A DNA stretch of 64,000 bases from Fusobacterium_C necrophorum_A. GTDB lineage: Bacteria; Fusobacteriota; Fusobacteriia; Fusobacteriales; Fusobacteriaceae. A program made the position numbers and the translations under genes. The stretch spans positions 1 to 64,000 of the forward strand of contig NZ_SBAP01000014.1 in assembly GCF_004134945.1 (NCBI RefSeq). The letters are read 5' to 3'. A model generated the notes under the pieces. The model did no database searches, had not been told where the DNA came from, and worked only from the letters and a program-made list of their open reading frames with translations. Below, in pieces: positions 43,258 to 53,019 of this stretch (within the stretch, counting starts at the first letter, position 1; each line of letters starts with the position of its first letter).

Positions 43258-44073
43258 ATGAAAAAACTGATGTTGTTATTTTCTTTTATGACAAGACTGC
43301 CCGTATCGAAAAAAGGAAAGACGGAATTCGATTCTGAAGAATTAGGAAAATCTATGAAATTTTTTCCTGTGATTGGTTTAGTCATTGGGGTAATTTTGTA
43401 TTTATTTGCAAGAGGAATCTCGTTTCTTACAGATCCTGCTTTTCCCTTTCTATTGAGTGTATTGATTTTATTGTTGGAAGTGGCAATTACCGGAGCTTTG
43501 CATTTGGATGGCTTGGCAGATACTTTTGACGGGATGTTCAGTTATCGAAGCAAACAGAAAATTTTAGAAATCATGAAGGATTCTAGGCTAGGAACTAATG
43601 GAGCTCTTGCTCTTATCTTTTATTTTTTATTGAAATGGAGTATTTTTGCAGAATTATTCTATACTTTAGGAAAGAATTATTTTGCAATATTTTTGGTAAC
43701 TATGCCTGTTATCGCCAGATTAGGAAGTGTTATTCACTGTGCTCTTTTTCCTTACGCAAGAGCAACCGGAATGGGAAAGGCTTTTGTTGACTATACCGGA
43801 AAGAAAGAGTTGATGTTTTCCATGCTATTGACAGGAATTATTTTAGGAGTTTTATGGTATTTCAGTAAAGCGGTCCTTCCTGTCATTGTTGCTCTAGGGA
43901 TTTCTTGCTTGTTTCTTATGCTGTTTCAATATTTGTTTGGAAAATTGGTACAGCATAAAATTGGTGGTATTACAGGGGATACTCTGGGAGCTCTTGTGGA
44001 ACTATCAGAAGTAATGTATGGATTTTTTTTGTATATTTGTATTCATGCAATGGAATGGCTTATTGTTTATTGA
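43258..44073 (+). CDS. cobS: Adenosylcobinamide-GDP ribazoletransferase CobS
   Basis: A 271-residue membrane enzyme with about seven spans, joining alpha-ribazole to adenosylcobinamide-GDP. The conserved LHLDGLADTFDG acidic cluster is near residue 81, followed by the KIMKDSRLGTNGA region. Its stop is 18 bases before the cobC start used here. Confidence 0.92.
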   Translation: MKKLMLLFSFMTRLPVSKKGKTEFDSEELGKSMKFFPVIGLVIGVILYLFARGISFLTDPAFPFLLSVLILLLEVAITGALHLDGLADTFDGMFSYRSKQKILEIMKDSRLGTNGALALIFYFLLKWSIFAELFYTLGKNYFAIFLVTMPVIARLGSVIHCALFPYARATGMGKAFVDYTGKKELMFSMLLTGIILGVLWYFSKAVLPVIVALGISCLFLMLFQYLFGKLVQHKIGGITGDTLGALVELSEVMYGFFLYICIHAMEWLIVY

Positions 44074-44091
44074 TAGAATATGGGGAGAAAC

Positions 44092-44673
44092 ATGGGGAAA
44101 ATTATTTTAGTTCGACATGGACAGACACAGATGAATGCAGATCGAATTTATTTCGGAAAATTAGACCCTTCCTTGAATGACTTGGGAAAAAAACAGGCTC
44201 ACGAGGCAAAAAGGCGTCTGGAACAGGAAATAGATTGTTATGATTATATTCATGCAAGTCCTTTAAAAAGGACAAAAGAGACGGCTGAGCTTGTTAATTT
44301 TTTAGGAAAGGATATTATATTCGATCAAAGATTGGAAGAAATTAATTTTGGAATTTTTGAGGGCTTAACCTATCAGGAGATTGTGGAGCGTTATCCTGAG
44401 CAGTATGAGAAAAGTGTTACAGATTGGCGACAATATAATTATGAAACAGGGGAAAGTTTAGAAATGTTACAAAAAAGAGTGATAGAATATATCTTTTCTT
44501 TGGATTTGGAAAAGAATCATCTTATCGTAAGTCATTGGGGAGTCATCTGTTCATTTTTAAGTTATGTCATGTCTAAAAATTTAGAAAGTTATTGGAAATT
44601 TAAAATTATCAATGGTGGACTTGTTATTTTAGAAGTAAAGGATAATTTTCCGGTATTGACAAAATTGATATAA
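44092..44673 (+). CDS. cobC: Histidine phosphatase family protein, alpha-ribazole phosphatase
   Basis: A 193-residue phosphoglycerate mutase-type phosphatase. The catalytic His is in ILVRHGQTQMN and the second His in VSHWGV. The ATG at 44092 is chosen over 44080 because GGGGAG lies just before it. Position between cobS and cobT makes alpha-ribazole-5-phosphate the likely substrate. Confidence 0.88.
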   Translation: MGKIILVRHGQTQMNADRIYFGKLDPSLNDLGKKQAHEAKRRLEQEIDCYDYIHASPLKRTKETAELVNFLGKDIIFDQRLEEINFGIFEGLTYQEIVERYPEQYEKSVTDWRQYNYETGESLEMLQKRVIEYIFSLDLEKNHLIVSHWGVICSFLSYVMSKNLESYWKFKIINGGLVILEVKDNFPVLTKLI

Positions 44674-44683
44674 AGGAGTCGAT

Positions 44684-45742
44684 ATGAAAGGATTGGAGGA
44701 TATTCTTTCCGGAATCATGGGCAAAGATGCACATTCCATTCAGCGGGTAAGCAAAATATTAAAGGAGAAGATGAAGCCCGAAGGAAGTTTGGGAGTGTTG
44801 GAAGAATTAATGCAGAAAATGGCGGGAATCTATTCCTACCCTTTTCCTCGAATTCAGAGAAAGTGTCATATTGTCGCTGTGGCAGATAATGGTATTATTG
44901 AAGAAAAAGTATCCTCCTGTCCTTTGGAATATACTCGTTTAGTATCGGAAGCCATGTTGCATAATATTGCTACCATTGGTATTTTTACAAAGCAATTGGG
45001 AATTGATTTACAAGTTGTGGATATTGGAATGAAGGAGGACATTCAAAAAGAATATCCAAATTTTTATCGAAAAAAAATAAGAAGGGGTAGCAGAAATTTT
45101 ACAAAAGAAGCTGCGATGACAAAAGAAGAGTGTGAAAGAGCAATTTTGGAAGGTTTTTCTTTCATAGGAGAGAAGCAGAAAGAATATGATATTTTTTCGA
45201 ATGGAGAAATGGGAATTGGAAATACAACTACCAGTTCGGCGGTATTGTATGCGATGACTCAAAAAAATATTCATGATGTGGTCGGACATGGTGGGGGACT
45301 TTCAGAAGAAGGTCTGCTACGAAAAAAACAAATCATTCAAGATGCTTGTCAGAAATATCAATTATTTGGAAAAGAAAGTCTGGAAATTTTGAGAATCGTG
45401 GGTGGCTATGACATTGCTTTTTTAGTCGGTTGTTATTTGGGAACTGCTTTTTATCGAAAGGCGATGATTGTGGATGGATTTATTTCTGCTGTAGCTGCTT
45501 TGATTGCCTGTCGATTGAAAGCGGAGGTACAGGATTATTGTATTTTCAGTCATCAAAGCGAGGAACCCGGAATGAGAATTATCCTAGAGGAACTGAGGGA
45601 AAGTACTTTTTTACAGATGAAAATGAGACTTGGAGAGGGGACAGGGGCTGTGTTGGTATATCCCATGATAGACTGTGCCTTTGCTATGCTTCAAATCTTA
45701 AGAACTCCAAAAGAAATTTATGATATGTTCTACGAGCAGTAG
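44684..45742 (+). CDS. cobT: Nicotinate-nucleotide:DMB phosphoribosyltransferase CobT
   Basis: A 352-residue enzyme that makes alpha-ribazole-phosphate from dimethylbenzimidazole or another base. It has the motifs KPEGSLG, GEMGIGNTTTSSAV and the catalytic Glu in RLGEGTGAVL. It closes the nucleotide loop genes. The lower base it uses is not readable. Confidence 0.94.
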   Translation: MKGLEDILSGIMGKDAHSIQRVSKILKEKMKPEGSLGVLEELMQKMAGIYSYPFPRIQRKCHIVAVADNGIIEEKVSSCPLEYTRLVSEAMLHNIATIGIFTKQLGIDLQVVDIGMKEDIQKEYPNFYRKKIRRGSRNFTKEAAMTKEECERAILEGFSFIGEKQKEYDIFSNGEMGIGNTTTSSAVLYAMTQKNIHDVVGHGGGLSEEGLLRKKQIIQDACQKYQLFGKESLEILRIVGGYDIAFLVGCYLGTAFYRKAMIVDGFISAVAALIACRLKAEVQDYCIFSHQSEEPGMRIILEELRESTFLQMKMRLGEGTGAVLVYPMIDCAFAMLQILRTPKEIYDMFYEQ

Positions 45743-45759
45743 GAGGGAGTTTAAAATTT

Positions 45760-46443
45760 ATGGAAATTCTGAGTAATGCAGGTCATAGAGAACGATTACG
45801 AAAGCGTTATTTGGAACGGGTTTTTTCCTCGTTACAGGAATACGAAGTCTTGGAATTATTATTGACTTATGCTTTACCAAGAAGGGATACAAAGGCTTTG
45901 GCAAAAGAATTATTACATAGATTTGGCAACTTGGAATCTGTTTGCAAGGCAAGCAAGGAAGAATTGGAAACAATAAAAGGTGTGAAAGAGAATACGAGTA
46001 TTTTGTTACGATTTGTTGGAGATCTTGAAACAGAATTGTTTCGAAAGCCATTGCAGAAAGAAGAAAATATTCATATTCATAGGAAAGAAGATTTGATTTC
46101 TTATGTGAGAGCACAAATTGGCTTTGAAAATAGGGAGATATTTTTGGTATTATTTTTAAATACGGCAAATAGATTGCTTTGTTCGGAGGAGTTATTTCAC
46201 GGGAGCATTGATAGGAGTGCAGTGTATCCGAGAGAAATTTTGGAAAAGGTGTTAAAATATAAGGCAAAATCCGTTATTTTTGCTCATAATCATCCTTCAG
46301 GACATACCCGACCTTCTCGCCAAGATATTGAGCTGACCAGAGAAATGAAAGAGGCTTTGAAACTGTTTGATGTTTTACTGCTGGAACATATTATTGTCAG
46401 TAAGCATTCATATTTTAGTTTTTTAGAGGAAGGGTTATTATAA
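45760..46443 (+). CDS. radC: RadC family JAB-domain protein
   Basis: A 227-residue protein with an N-terminal UPF0758 helical region and a C-terminal JAB/MPN metal site: FAHNHPSGH and the later SRQD. It has the family motif FHGSIDRSAVYPREI. Its role is unclear despite the name; a DNA-repair function is doubtful. It follows the cob genes by 17 bases and its stop is adjacent to the next start. Confidence 0.9.
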   Translation: MEILSNAGHRERLRKRYLERVFSSLQEYEVLELLLTYALPRRDTKALAKELLHRFGNLESVCKASKEELETIKGVKENTSILLRFVGDLETELFRKPLQKEENIHIHRKEDLISYVRAQIGFENREIFLVLFLNTANRLLCSEELFHGSIDRSAVYPREILEKVLKYKAKSVIFAHNHPSGHTRPSRQDIELTREMKEALKLFDVLLLEHIIVSKHSYFSFLEEGLL

Positions 46444-47361
46444 ATGATAGAGGAAAAGGTAGAGAATCAACAAGCAGAGATAAAATCGGAATATCGTGTT
46501 TTGACGGTTATGTTTGAAGTGACAAAAAAACGATATTTTTTTGAAGTTCCGGATGGAATGAATTATAAAAAAGGAGATTATGTGATTGTAGAGACAATCC
46601 GAGGACAAGAAATAGGTCTTTCTTGTGGTAGACCGATGATGGTGGCTGTGAAATCTTTGGTATTACCTTTAAAACCGGTTATAAAAAAAGCATCGGAAGA
46701 GGAACGAAACATTTATTTACAACAGAGAGAAGATGCGAAGAGAGCCTTCGCAATTGGAAAGGAAAAAATTTTACATCACCAATTACCTATGAAGTTGGTG
46801 GAAACAGAATATACCTTTGACAGAAGCAAACTATTATTTTATTTTACTGCAGAAGGAAGAATTGATTTTCGGGATTTGGTAAAGGATTTGGCAAACATTT
46901 TTAAAATTCGAATCGAATTACGTCAAATCGGGGTAAGAGATGAGGCGAGAATTTTAGGAACCATTGGTCTTTGTGGAAGAGAGCTTTGTTGTCGAAGTTT
47001 TATCAATAAATTTGATTCAGTGTCCATTAAAATGGCAAGGGATCAAGGATTGGTTATCAACCCCACTAAGATTTCAGGAGTTTGCGGCAGACTTTTGTGT
47101 TGTATTAATTATGAATATAAACAATATGAGGAGGCACTGCGACGTTTTCCGGCAGTAAATCAAATGGTAACAAGTCCTGACGGAGACGGAAAAGTTGTTA
47201 GCATTGCTCCTTTGTTAGGAAGCTTATATGTAGATGTGTTTGGAAAAGGAATTTTCCAATATCGTGTGGATCAGGTGAAGTTTAACAAAAGGGAAGCCAA
47301 TAAACTAAAAAATGTAAAGTCAAGTGAGGATGTGGAACATAAAGAGTTGGAGAAAGAATGA
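46444..47361 (+). CDS. ricT: RicT (YaaT) PSP1-domain protein
   Basis: A 305-residue PSP1-domain protein. Paired cysteine clusters GLCGRELCC and GVCGRLLCC near residues 176-220 match RicT, a subunit of the RicAFT complex that carries iron-sulfur clusters and controls RNase Y processing in Bacillus. It overlaps the next gene's start by four bases (ATGA). Confidence 0.92.
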   Translation: MIEEKVENQQAEIKSEYRVLTVMFEVTKKRYFFEVPDGMNYKKGDYVIVETIRGQEIGLSCGRPMMVAVKSLVLPLKPVIKKASEEERNIYLQQREDAKRAFAIGKEKILHHQLPMKLVETEYTFDRSKLLFYFTAEGRIDFRDLVKDLANIFKIRIELRQIGVRDEARILGTIGLCGRELCCRSFINKFDSVSIKMARDQGLVINPTKISGVCGRLLCCINYEYKQYEEALRRFPAVNQMVTSPDGDGKVVSIAPLLGSLYVDVFGKGIFQYRVDQVKFNKREANKLKNVKSSEDVEHKELEKE

Positions 47362-48026
47362 TGAAAACTTACGATGAAGTTTTTTGGGAAGAGGGAGGCA
47401 GTTTTTATCAGGAAAAAGAGGGTTTTCGTTTCGGTCATGATGCGGTTTTACTGGCGGACTTTATTGTAGAATTTGCAAAGGCACAGCAGAAAAATTTGGA
47501 AATTGGGACAGGAAATGGAATTTTACCGGTCTTACTCTCTCAAAGAGGATTTGTGTCCAAAGAGTATTGTGCTGTGGATATTTTAGAGAGCAATATAGAG
47601 TTGGCGGAAAAGAATGCGCGGAGCAATAGAGTGTCTGTTCGCTTTGTATGTGAGGATATTCGCAATTTTTCAGAAAAGAACGCCTATGCTCAGATTTTTG
47701 CCAATCCGCCTTATATGAAACGAGATGGAAAATTGCAAAATATAAATTTAAATAAGGCTGTCGCCAGACATGAAATTTGCCTTACTTTAGAAGAATTTAT
47801 CCGTTCTGTAAAGAAGATTTTGGCTCCGATAGGAGCTTTGTATATGGTATATCGAAGTCATCGCTTGCAAGAACTCTTTGAAAATTTTATGAAATATGAG
47901 CTCTATGTTTCTAAAATTCAATTTGTTTATCATCAAAATGGAAAGGTCTCCAATCTCGTGTTATTGGAAGTATATAAAGGAAAAAAAGGGAGTTGTAATA
48001 TACTAACTCCCAAATATATCAAATAA
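47358..48026 (+). CDS. tRNA1(Val) adenine-37 N6-methyltransferase-like
   Basis: A 222-residue SAM methyltransferase of the YfiC/TrmN6 type. Motif I is LEIGTGNGILPV and motif IV is ANPPYMK, an N6-adenine type NPPY. The N-terminal EGFRFGHDAVLLADF is typical of the family. It overlaps ricT. Ends at a terminator hairpin. Confidence 0.87.
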   Translation: MMKTYDEVFWEEGGSFYQEKEGFRFGHDAVLLADFIVEFAKAQQKNLEIGTGNGILPVLLSQRGFVSKEYCAVDILESNIELAEKNARSNRVSVRFVCEDIRNFSEKNAYAQIFANPPYMKRDGKLQNINLNKAVARHEICLTLEEFIRSVKKILAPIGALYMVYRSHRLQELFENFMKYELYVSKIQFVYHQNGKVSNLVLLEVYKGKKGSCNILTPKYIK

Positions 48027-48060
48027 AAATAGGATACCGTTATCGGCATCCTATTTTTAT
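48025..48060. terminator. Bidirectional terminator after the methyltransferase gene
   Basis: AAAAATAGGA (48025-48034) and TCCTATTTTT (48049-48058) form a 10-bp stem with an inner ACCG/CGG extension. Convergent genes lie on either side. Confidence 0.8.
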
Positions 48061-48081
48061 ATACAAATTTGTATACTCTAC

Positions 48082-48426
48082 TCAAGCAGTATGTACTGAA
48101 ACTTTTTTATGTTCCTGTTTCATTTGCAAATATCGGCTACATTGCTTTCTTCTATCATAACCCAACATAATACCTAGAATAAAATCTTCTTCAGGAGTAT
48201 AATCCGTTAATGAAATTTTTCCGATTTTTTTAATGACAGCAATGCATTCAGGGTCTCCGAAAAAAATATTGATTTTTTCTTTTCCTAAAGGATAAATTAA
48301 AAAAGCAATCTTTTCCGCCGTTAATTTATTTCGAACCAAATTCAGATTTTCTCGAGAAGTGGAGTGTAAAATTAAATTTCGGACTCCTTTTTGGTATTCA
48401 TAGATGTGGTGATAAAAGATTTCCAT
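48082..48426 (-). CDS. DUF2023-like protein next to flavodoxin
   Basis: A 114-residue soluble protein matching the DUF2023 pattern: IYEYQKGVRNLILHT-type start, YPLGKEKINIFFG and LGIMLGYDR. It is encoded directly after flavodoxin, 19 bases apart, an association common to this family. It may modulate the flavodoxin. Function unknown. Confidence 0.7.
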   Translation of the reverse strand: MEIFYHHIYEYQKGVRNLILHSTSRENLNLVRNKLTAEKIAFLIYPLGKEKINIFFGDPECIAVIKKIGKISLTDYTPEEDFILGIMLGYDRRKQCSRYLQMKQEHKKVSVHTA

Positions 48427-48445
48427 TGATGAGCCTCCCTAATTT

Positions 48446-48943
48446 TTATACAAATTCAGGTTTAATTTTTGCCAACCATTCTTCTACTTTTTCAGTCATT
48501 TCTCCTTCATCGAAAGCAGCGTCAATCGCTAGTCCCATGAATTTATCGTCCATAACTGCTTCAGAAGCTTCAAAGCTGTATCCATCGGTAGACATAGCCC
48601 CGACAATTTTTGCACCTTTAGGAGAAACTGCATCATAGAAATGTTTCATTGCTTCTACATAGTTTCCTCCAAAAATAGCTGCATCTCCAACTCCGATTAG
48701 AGCCACTACTTTTCCAGAAAAATCTATTCCTGTTAATTCATCATAACATCCAGCCCAGTCATCTTGTAAATCTCCCATTCCATAGGTAGGAGAAGCTAAA
48801 ATAATATTATCAAAAGAACTTAATTCTCCAATTCCATTTGCTACATCAATTACTTTTACATCTCCTAATTTAGCTGCAACGATGTCAATAACTTCTTTTG
48901 TTTTTCCACCAGTTGTTCCATAAAAAATTCCTACTGTTTTCAT
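48446..48943 (-). CDS. fldA: Flavodoxin
   Basis: A 165-residue flavodoxin of the long-chain type. The FMN phosphate loop is YGTTGGKTKEV at residues 9-19; ASPTYGMGDLQDDW and GVGDAAIFGGNY hold the flavin-binding loops. It replaces ferredoxin in low-iron conditions. A promoter with TTGACA lies 57 bases upstream. It is strongly expressed-looking (Gly/Asp-rich codons). Confidence 0.94.
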   Translation of the reverse strand: MKTVGIFYGTTGGKTKEVIDIVAAKLGDVKVIDVANGIGELSSFDNIILASPTYGMGDLQDDWAGCYDELTGIDFSGKVVALIGVGDAAIFGGNYVEAMKHFYDAVSPKGAKIVGAMSTDGYSFEASEAVMDDKFMGLAIDAAFDEGEMTEKVEEWLAKIKPEFV

Positions 48944-48976
48944 TCAAAAATACCTCCTTAAAATTTTGTTATCTTA

Positions 48977-49005
48977 ATTTTATACTTAAATTGTATTTAT
49001 GTCAA
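48977..49005 (-). promoter_or_regulatory. Promoter of the flavodoxin gene
   Basis: On the minus strand TTGACA (49005-49000) is followed by a -10 TATAAAAT (48984-48977). The match can be read with a 15- or 17-base spacer. Confidence 0.55.
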
Positions 49006-49106
49006 TATATTTTTATTTTTAAAGTATTCATATACCAGTATTTATATAATGTAAATGATTGTATGAGAAAGGAAAAGAGGAAAAAGAAGCAGGAAAAAAG
49101 AAAATA

Positions 49107-49115
49107 TGCTATAAT
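49107..49115 (+). promoter_or_regulatory. Extended -10 promoter for uvrB
   Basis: TGCTATAAT (49107-49115) fits the extended -10 consensus, 27 bases before the uvrB ATG. A convincing -35 was not found. Confidence 0.4.
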
Positions 49116-49141
49116 AATAAAAATGAGGAGGGGAATAAGGA

Positions 49142-51124
49142 ATGTTTCGTTTATGTGCTAAATATCAACCGACAGGAGATCAACCTTTAGCCATTGAAAA
49201 ATTGGTGGAGTCTTTGGAGAAAAAGAATAGAGATCAGGTTTTGCTGGGGGTCACAGGTTCCGGAAAAACATTTACCATTGCCAATGTGATTGAGAGAGTA
49301 CAGAGGCCTACTTTAATCATTGCACCAAATAAAACTTTAGCGGCACAATTATATCAAGAGTACAAGGCTTTTTTCCCTGATAATGCCGTGGAATATTTTG
49401 TGTCATACTATGATTATTATCAACCGGAAGCCTATATCAAAACGACGGATACCTATATTGAAAAGGATTCCGCAGTGAATGAAGAGATAGATAAATTGAG
49501 AAATGCGGCAACAGCAGCTCTGATTATGAGAAAAGATGTCATCATTGTGGCTTCGGTTTCGGCTATTTACGGATTGGGGTCTCCCGAAATTTATAAAAAA
49601 ATGACCATTCCCATTGATCTAAAGACTGGAATTTCGAGAAGGAAGTTGATAGAGAGACTGATTGCCCTACGTTATGAGAGAAATGATATGAATTTTATTC
49701 GTGGAACATTCCGAGTCAAAGGGGATGTTATTGATGTCTATCCAAGTTACTTGGAAACGGGCTATCGTTTGGAGTTTTGGGGGGACGACTTGGAAGCAAT
49801 TTCCGAAATCCACACTTTGACAGGAGAAAAAATCAAAAAGAATCTGGAAAGAATTGTGATTTATGCAGCAACACAATATATTACGGAAGAAGAAGAGTTG
49901 GAAAGAATTATTTCTGAAATTCAAGAAGATCAGACACGGGAGGTAAGAGAGTTTCAGGAAGCCGGAAAATTATTAGAAGCCCAAAGGTTACAACAGAGAG
50001 TGGATTATGATATTGAGATGATAAAAGAAATAGGTTATTGCAAGGGAATTGAAAATTATGCAAGATATTTGGCGGGAAAGTTGCCGGGGGAAACTCCGAA
50101 TACCTTATTGGATTATTTTCCGGAAAACTTTTTACTGGTTTTGGATGAATCTCATGTGGGAGTTCCTCAAATTCGGGGAATGTACAATGGAGATATCTCA
50201 AGAAAAACAGCTTTGGTCGAAAATGGATTTCGATTGAAAGCGGCTTTGGACAATAGACCATTGCAGTTTGAGGAGTTTCGAGAGAGGACAGGACAGACTA
50301 TCTATGTATCGGCAACACCGGGAGATTATGAAATAAAACAGGCAGGTTCTGCCATTGTAGAACAATTGATTCGTCCGACAGGAATTTTAGACCCCCTGAT
50401 TGAAGTACGCTCTACAAAAGGTCAGGTGGATGATTTATTGGAAGAAATTCATAAAAGGGTACTGAAAAAACAAAGAGTTTTGGTTACTACGTTGACAAAG
50501 AAAATGGCGGAAGAATTAACGGAATACTATGGAGAGCTCGGGCTAAAAGTTCGATATATGCATTCGGATGTAGATACTTTGGATCGAATTGAAATTATCA
50601 AAGCTCTTCGAAAAGGAGAGATTGATGTCTTAGTCGGAATTAATTTATTAAGAGAGGGGTTGGATATTCCCGAAGTTTCTTTGGTTGCTATTTTGGAAGC
50701 GGATAAAGAGGGATTTTTGAGGAGTCGTCGTTCTTTGATTCAAACGATTGGAAGAGCTGCCAGAAATGTAGAGGGAAAAGTGATTTTATATGGAGATATT
50801 ATGACGGATTCCATGATTATGGCAGTGGAAGAAACCAAACGAAGAAGAGGAATCCAAGAAAATTATAATCTCTTACATGGATTGGAGCCGGAAGCCATTG
50901 TAAAAGAAATTGCAGAAGAGATGATACAGTTGGATTATGGAATTTCAGAGGAAGCTTTTTCTCAAAAATCCAAGAAAAGCTTTCATAGTAAAGAAGAAAT
51001 TGAAAAAGAGATTGCAAAATGTCATAAAAAAATAGTAAAATTATCAAAAGAACTGGATTTTGAACAGGCAATATTGGTGCGGGAAGAAATGAAACAATTG
51101 CAGGAAATGTTACTTTCTTTTTAG
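49142..51124 (+). CDS. uvrB: UvrABC system protein B
   Basis: A 660-residue helicase-like damage recognition subunit of nucleotide excision repair. Walker A GVTGSGKTFT is near residue 34, the beta-hairpin region YYDYYQPEAY near 92, and the helicase motifs ATPGDYE and QTIGRAARN follow. The C-terminal UVR domain (about 620-655, ELDFEQAILVREEMKQL) binds UvrC. The start follows GAGGAGGG. Confidence 0.97.
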   Translation: MFRLCAKYQPTGDQPLAIEKLVESLEKKNRDQVLLGVTGSGKTFTIANVIERVQRPTLIIAPNKTLAAQLYQEYKAFFPDNAVEYFVSYYDYYQPEAYIKTTDTYIEKDSAVNEEIDKLRNAATAALIMRKDVIIVASVSAIYGLGSPEIYKKMTIPIDLKTGISRRKLIERLIALRYERNDMNFIRGTFRVKGDVIDVYPSYLETGYRLEFWGDDLEAISEIHTLTGEKIKKNLERIVIYAATQYITEEEELERIISEIQEDQTREVREFQEAGKLLEAQRLQQRVDYDIEMIKEIGYCKGIENYARYLAGKLPGETPNTLLDYFPENFLLVLDESHVGVPQIRGMYNGDISRKTALVENGFRLKAALDNRPLQFEEFRERTGQTIYVSATPGDYEIKQAGSAIVEQLIRPTGILDPLIEVRSTKGQVDDLLEEIHKRVLKKQRVLVTTLTKKMAEELTEYYGELGLKVRYMHSDVDTLDRIEIIKALRKGEIDVLVGINLLREGLDIPEVSLVAILEADKEGFLRSRRSLIQTIGRAARNVEGKVILYGDIMTDSMIMAVEETKRRRGIQENYNLLHGLEPEAIVKEIAEEMIQLDYGISEEAFSQKSKKSFHSKEEIEKEIAKCHKKIVKLSKELDFEQAILVREEMKQLQEMLLSF

Positions 51125-51132
51125 GAGATCAC

Positions 51133-52347
51133 ATGGAATATATTTATAAGGTCAGTGACTTAGCCGGAAAAGTGAAACGTTACTTGGAAGGAAATTATGA
51201 ATTTAAGAATATAATAGTGGAAGGAGAGCTTTCGGGAGTTACTTACTACAAAAGCGGGCATTTGTATTTTCAATTGAAAGATGAAAATTCTCAAGTGAAA
51301 TGTGCAGCATTTTCTTATCAGAGACGAGGCATTCCAAATGATTTGCAGGAGGGAGAAAAAGTCAGAATCTTTGCGGACGTAGGATTTTATGAGAATCGAG
51401 GAGAGTTTCAACTTTTGGTCAAAGGGATTGAAAAGCAAAATAGTTTGGGAATATTATATGCGGAATTGGAAGCATTAAAAAAGAGAATGGCGGAAGAAGG
51501 ATATTTTTCTTTGGAACACAAAAGAGCTTTGCAAAAATATCCGAAAGCAATCGGTGTGGTTACCGCCATTACGGGAGCAGCGATTCATGATATTGTGAAA
51601 ACTATACGAAAAAGAGATCCGAGAATTACAATTTATATATATTCCGCCAAAGTACAAGGAATTGGAGCAGAACGGGAGATTGTGGCAGGAATTGAAACTC
51701 TGAATCAAATTCCGGAGATTGATTTCATCATTGCAGGTCGTGGTGGAGGAAGTATAGAGGATTTGTGGGCCTTCAATAAGGAAGAAGTCGCCATGGCTTT
51801 TTATCATTCACAGAAGCCAATTATTTCAGCAGTAGGACATGAAGTGGATATTTTGTTGAGTGATTTTACGGCGGACGTGAGGGCGGCAACTCCAACACAA
51901 GCAGTGGAGTTATCGGTTCCGGAGCTAAGTTACTACAAAAAAGAAATACAATCTCGTTATGATAGATTACAATTCATGGAAAAACAATATCTCTTAAAAA
52001 GAAAACAGGATTTACAAAAAAGAATGCAGGAATACGTCTTGCAACATTTTCCAAAAAGTATTGAGAACTATAAACGAGAACTCTTACATCGAGAAGAACA
52101 ATTACAAAAAAGTATGGAAGCTTTTTTGGAAAGAAAAAGGCAAAAATATCATCTTTCTTTGGAAAGCGTGATTCATTTGAATCCTATGAAGGTTTTACAG
52201 AAAGGGTATGCCGTATTGAAAAAAGGAGGTCAGAGATTACGTTCCTTAGAGGAAGTAAGGATTCATGAAGAAATTGAAATTCAAATGATGGATGGAAAAA
52301 TAACAGCGGAAGTAAAGGAGAAGCAATATGCAAATGCAATGGAATAA
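51133..52347 (+). CDS. xseA: Exodeoxyribonuclease VII large subunit
   Basis: A 404-residue nuclease subunit with an N-terminal OB fold (about 1-100), then the catalytic domain with TAITGAAIHDIVKT and GRGGGSIEDLWAFN. A coiled-coil C-terminus binds the XseB small subunit, which is not adjacent. It lies 8 bases after uvrB and overlaps the next gene by 20 bases. Confidence 0.95.
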   Translation: MEYIYKVSDLAGKVKRYLEGNYEFKNIIVEGELSGVTYYKSGHLYFQLKDENSQVKCAAFSYQRRGIPNDLQEGEKVRIFADVGFYENRGEFQLLVKGIEKQNSLGILYAELEALKKRMAEEGYFSLEHKRALQKYPKAIGVVTAITGAAIHDIVKTIRKRDPRITIYIYSAKVQGIGAEREIVAGIETLNQIPEIDFIIAGRGGGSIEDLWAFNKEEVAMAFYHSQKPIISAVGHEVDILLSDFTADVRAATPTQAVELSVPELSYYKKEIQSRYDRLQFMEKQYLLKRKQDLQKRMQEYVLQHFPKSIENYKRELLHREEQLQKSMEAFLERKRQKYHLSLESVIHLNPMKVLQKGYAVLKKGGQRLRSLEEVRIHEEIEIQMMDGKITAEVKEKQYANAME

Positions 52348-53002
52348 AGGAATCAAAGAAGTGGTTTCTTTTCTTTTCCTGTCCTTTTCCCTATGGGCGA
52401 CGGGAGAAATCCGGGAAATTGAAATGATTGGAGTAAACGGAAATAAAATTTCTTCCGAAAAAGGGATGGAGGATGCTATCTTAGTGAAGGAAAGAAAAGA
52501 AGAAGTAGAAGTCATACCGGGAAAGGAAGAGCTTGTCGAAAAAACACAGGAAGTAGCGACATTTACAAGTATTTTTCAAAAAGGTAATGCTCTTTTTATG
52601 CAGAAGCAATATGAGAAGGCAAATGCAGTCTTTAAATCAGATTTTTCAGATATGAAAAATGTGTTTGGAGCAGCTACAACCGATCGTTTTTTAGGAAGAC
52701 ACAGTCAGGCAATCGAAGAATATACAAAAGTATTACAAGTCAATGCAGAATTTGGAGAGGCATATTTAGGTCGAGCTCTGTCTTATCGGGATAGCGGAAA
52801 ATATTCGGAAGCCATTTCGGATTTCCAACAATACCTTGCACTGACCCAAGGAGAAGACGGATATTTAGGTTTGGGAGATACCTATATGGCAATGGGAGAT
52901 TATTCGAAGGCACAACAAATTTTAGCACAGGGATCTTCTAAATATCCAAATTCCAATTTGATGAAAAAGATGATGTCACAGGCATATTTAAAAACAAAAT
53001 AG
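52328..53002 (+). CDS. Secreted tetratricopeptide repeat protein
   Basis: A 224-residue protein with a signal peptide (about 1-27, ending SLWATG) and three or four TPR units (about 80-215). An acidic lysine-glutamate spacer joins them. It is probably periplasmic and protein-binding. The start is inside the end of xseA, so translation may be coupled. The partner is unknown. Confidence 0.72.
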   Translation: MQMQWNKGIKEVVSFLFLSFSLWATGEIREIEMIGVNGNKISSEKGMEDAILVKERKEEVEVIPGKEELVEKTQEVATFTSIFQKGNALFMQKQYEKANAVFKSDFSDMKNVFGAATTDRFLGRHSQAIEEYTKVLQVNAEFGEAYLGRALSYRDSGKYSEAISDFQQYLALTQGEDGYLGLGDTYMAMGDYSKAQQILAQGSSKYPNSNLMKKMMSQAYLKTK

Positions 53003-53019
53003 AAGCTAAGGGAGGAATT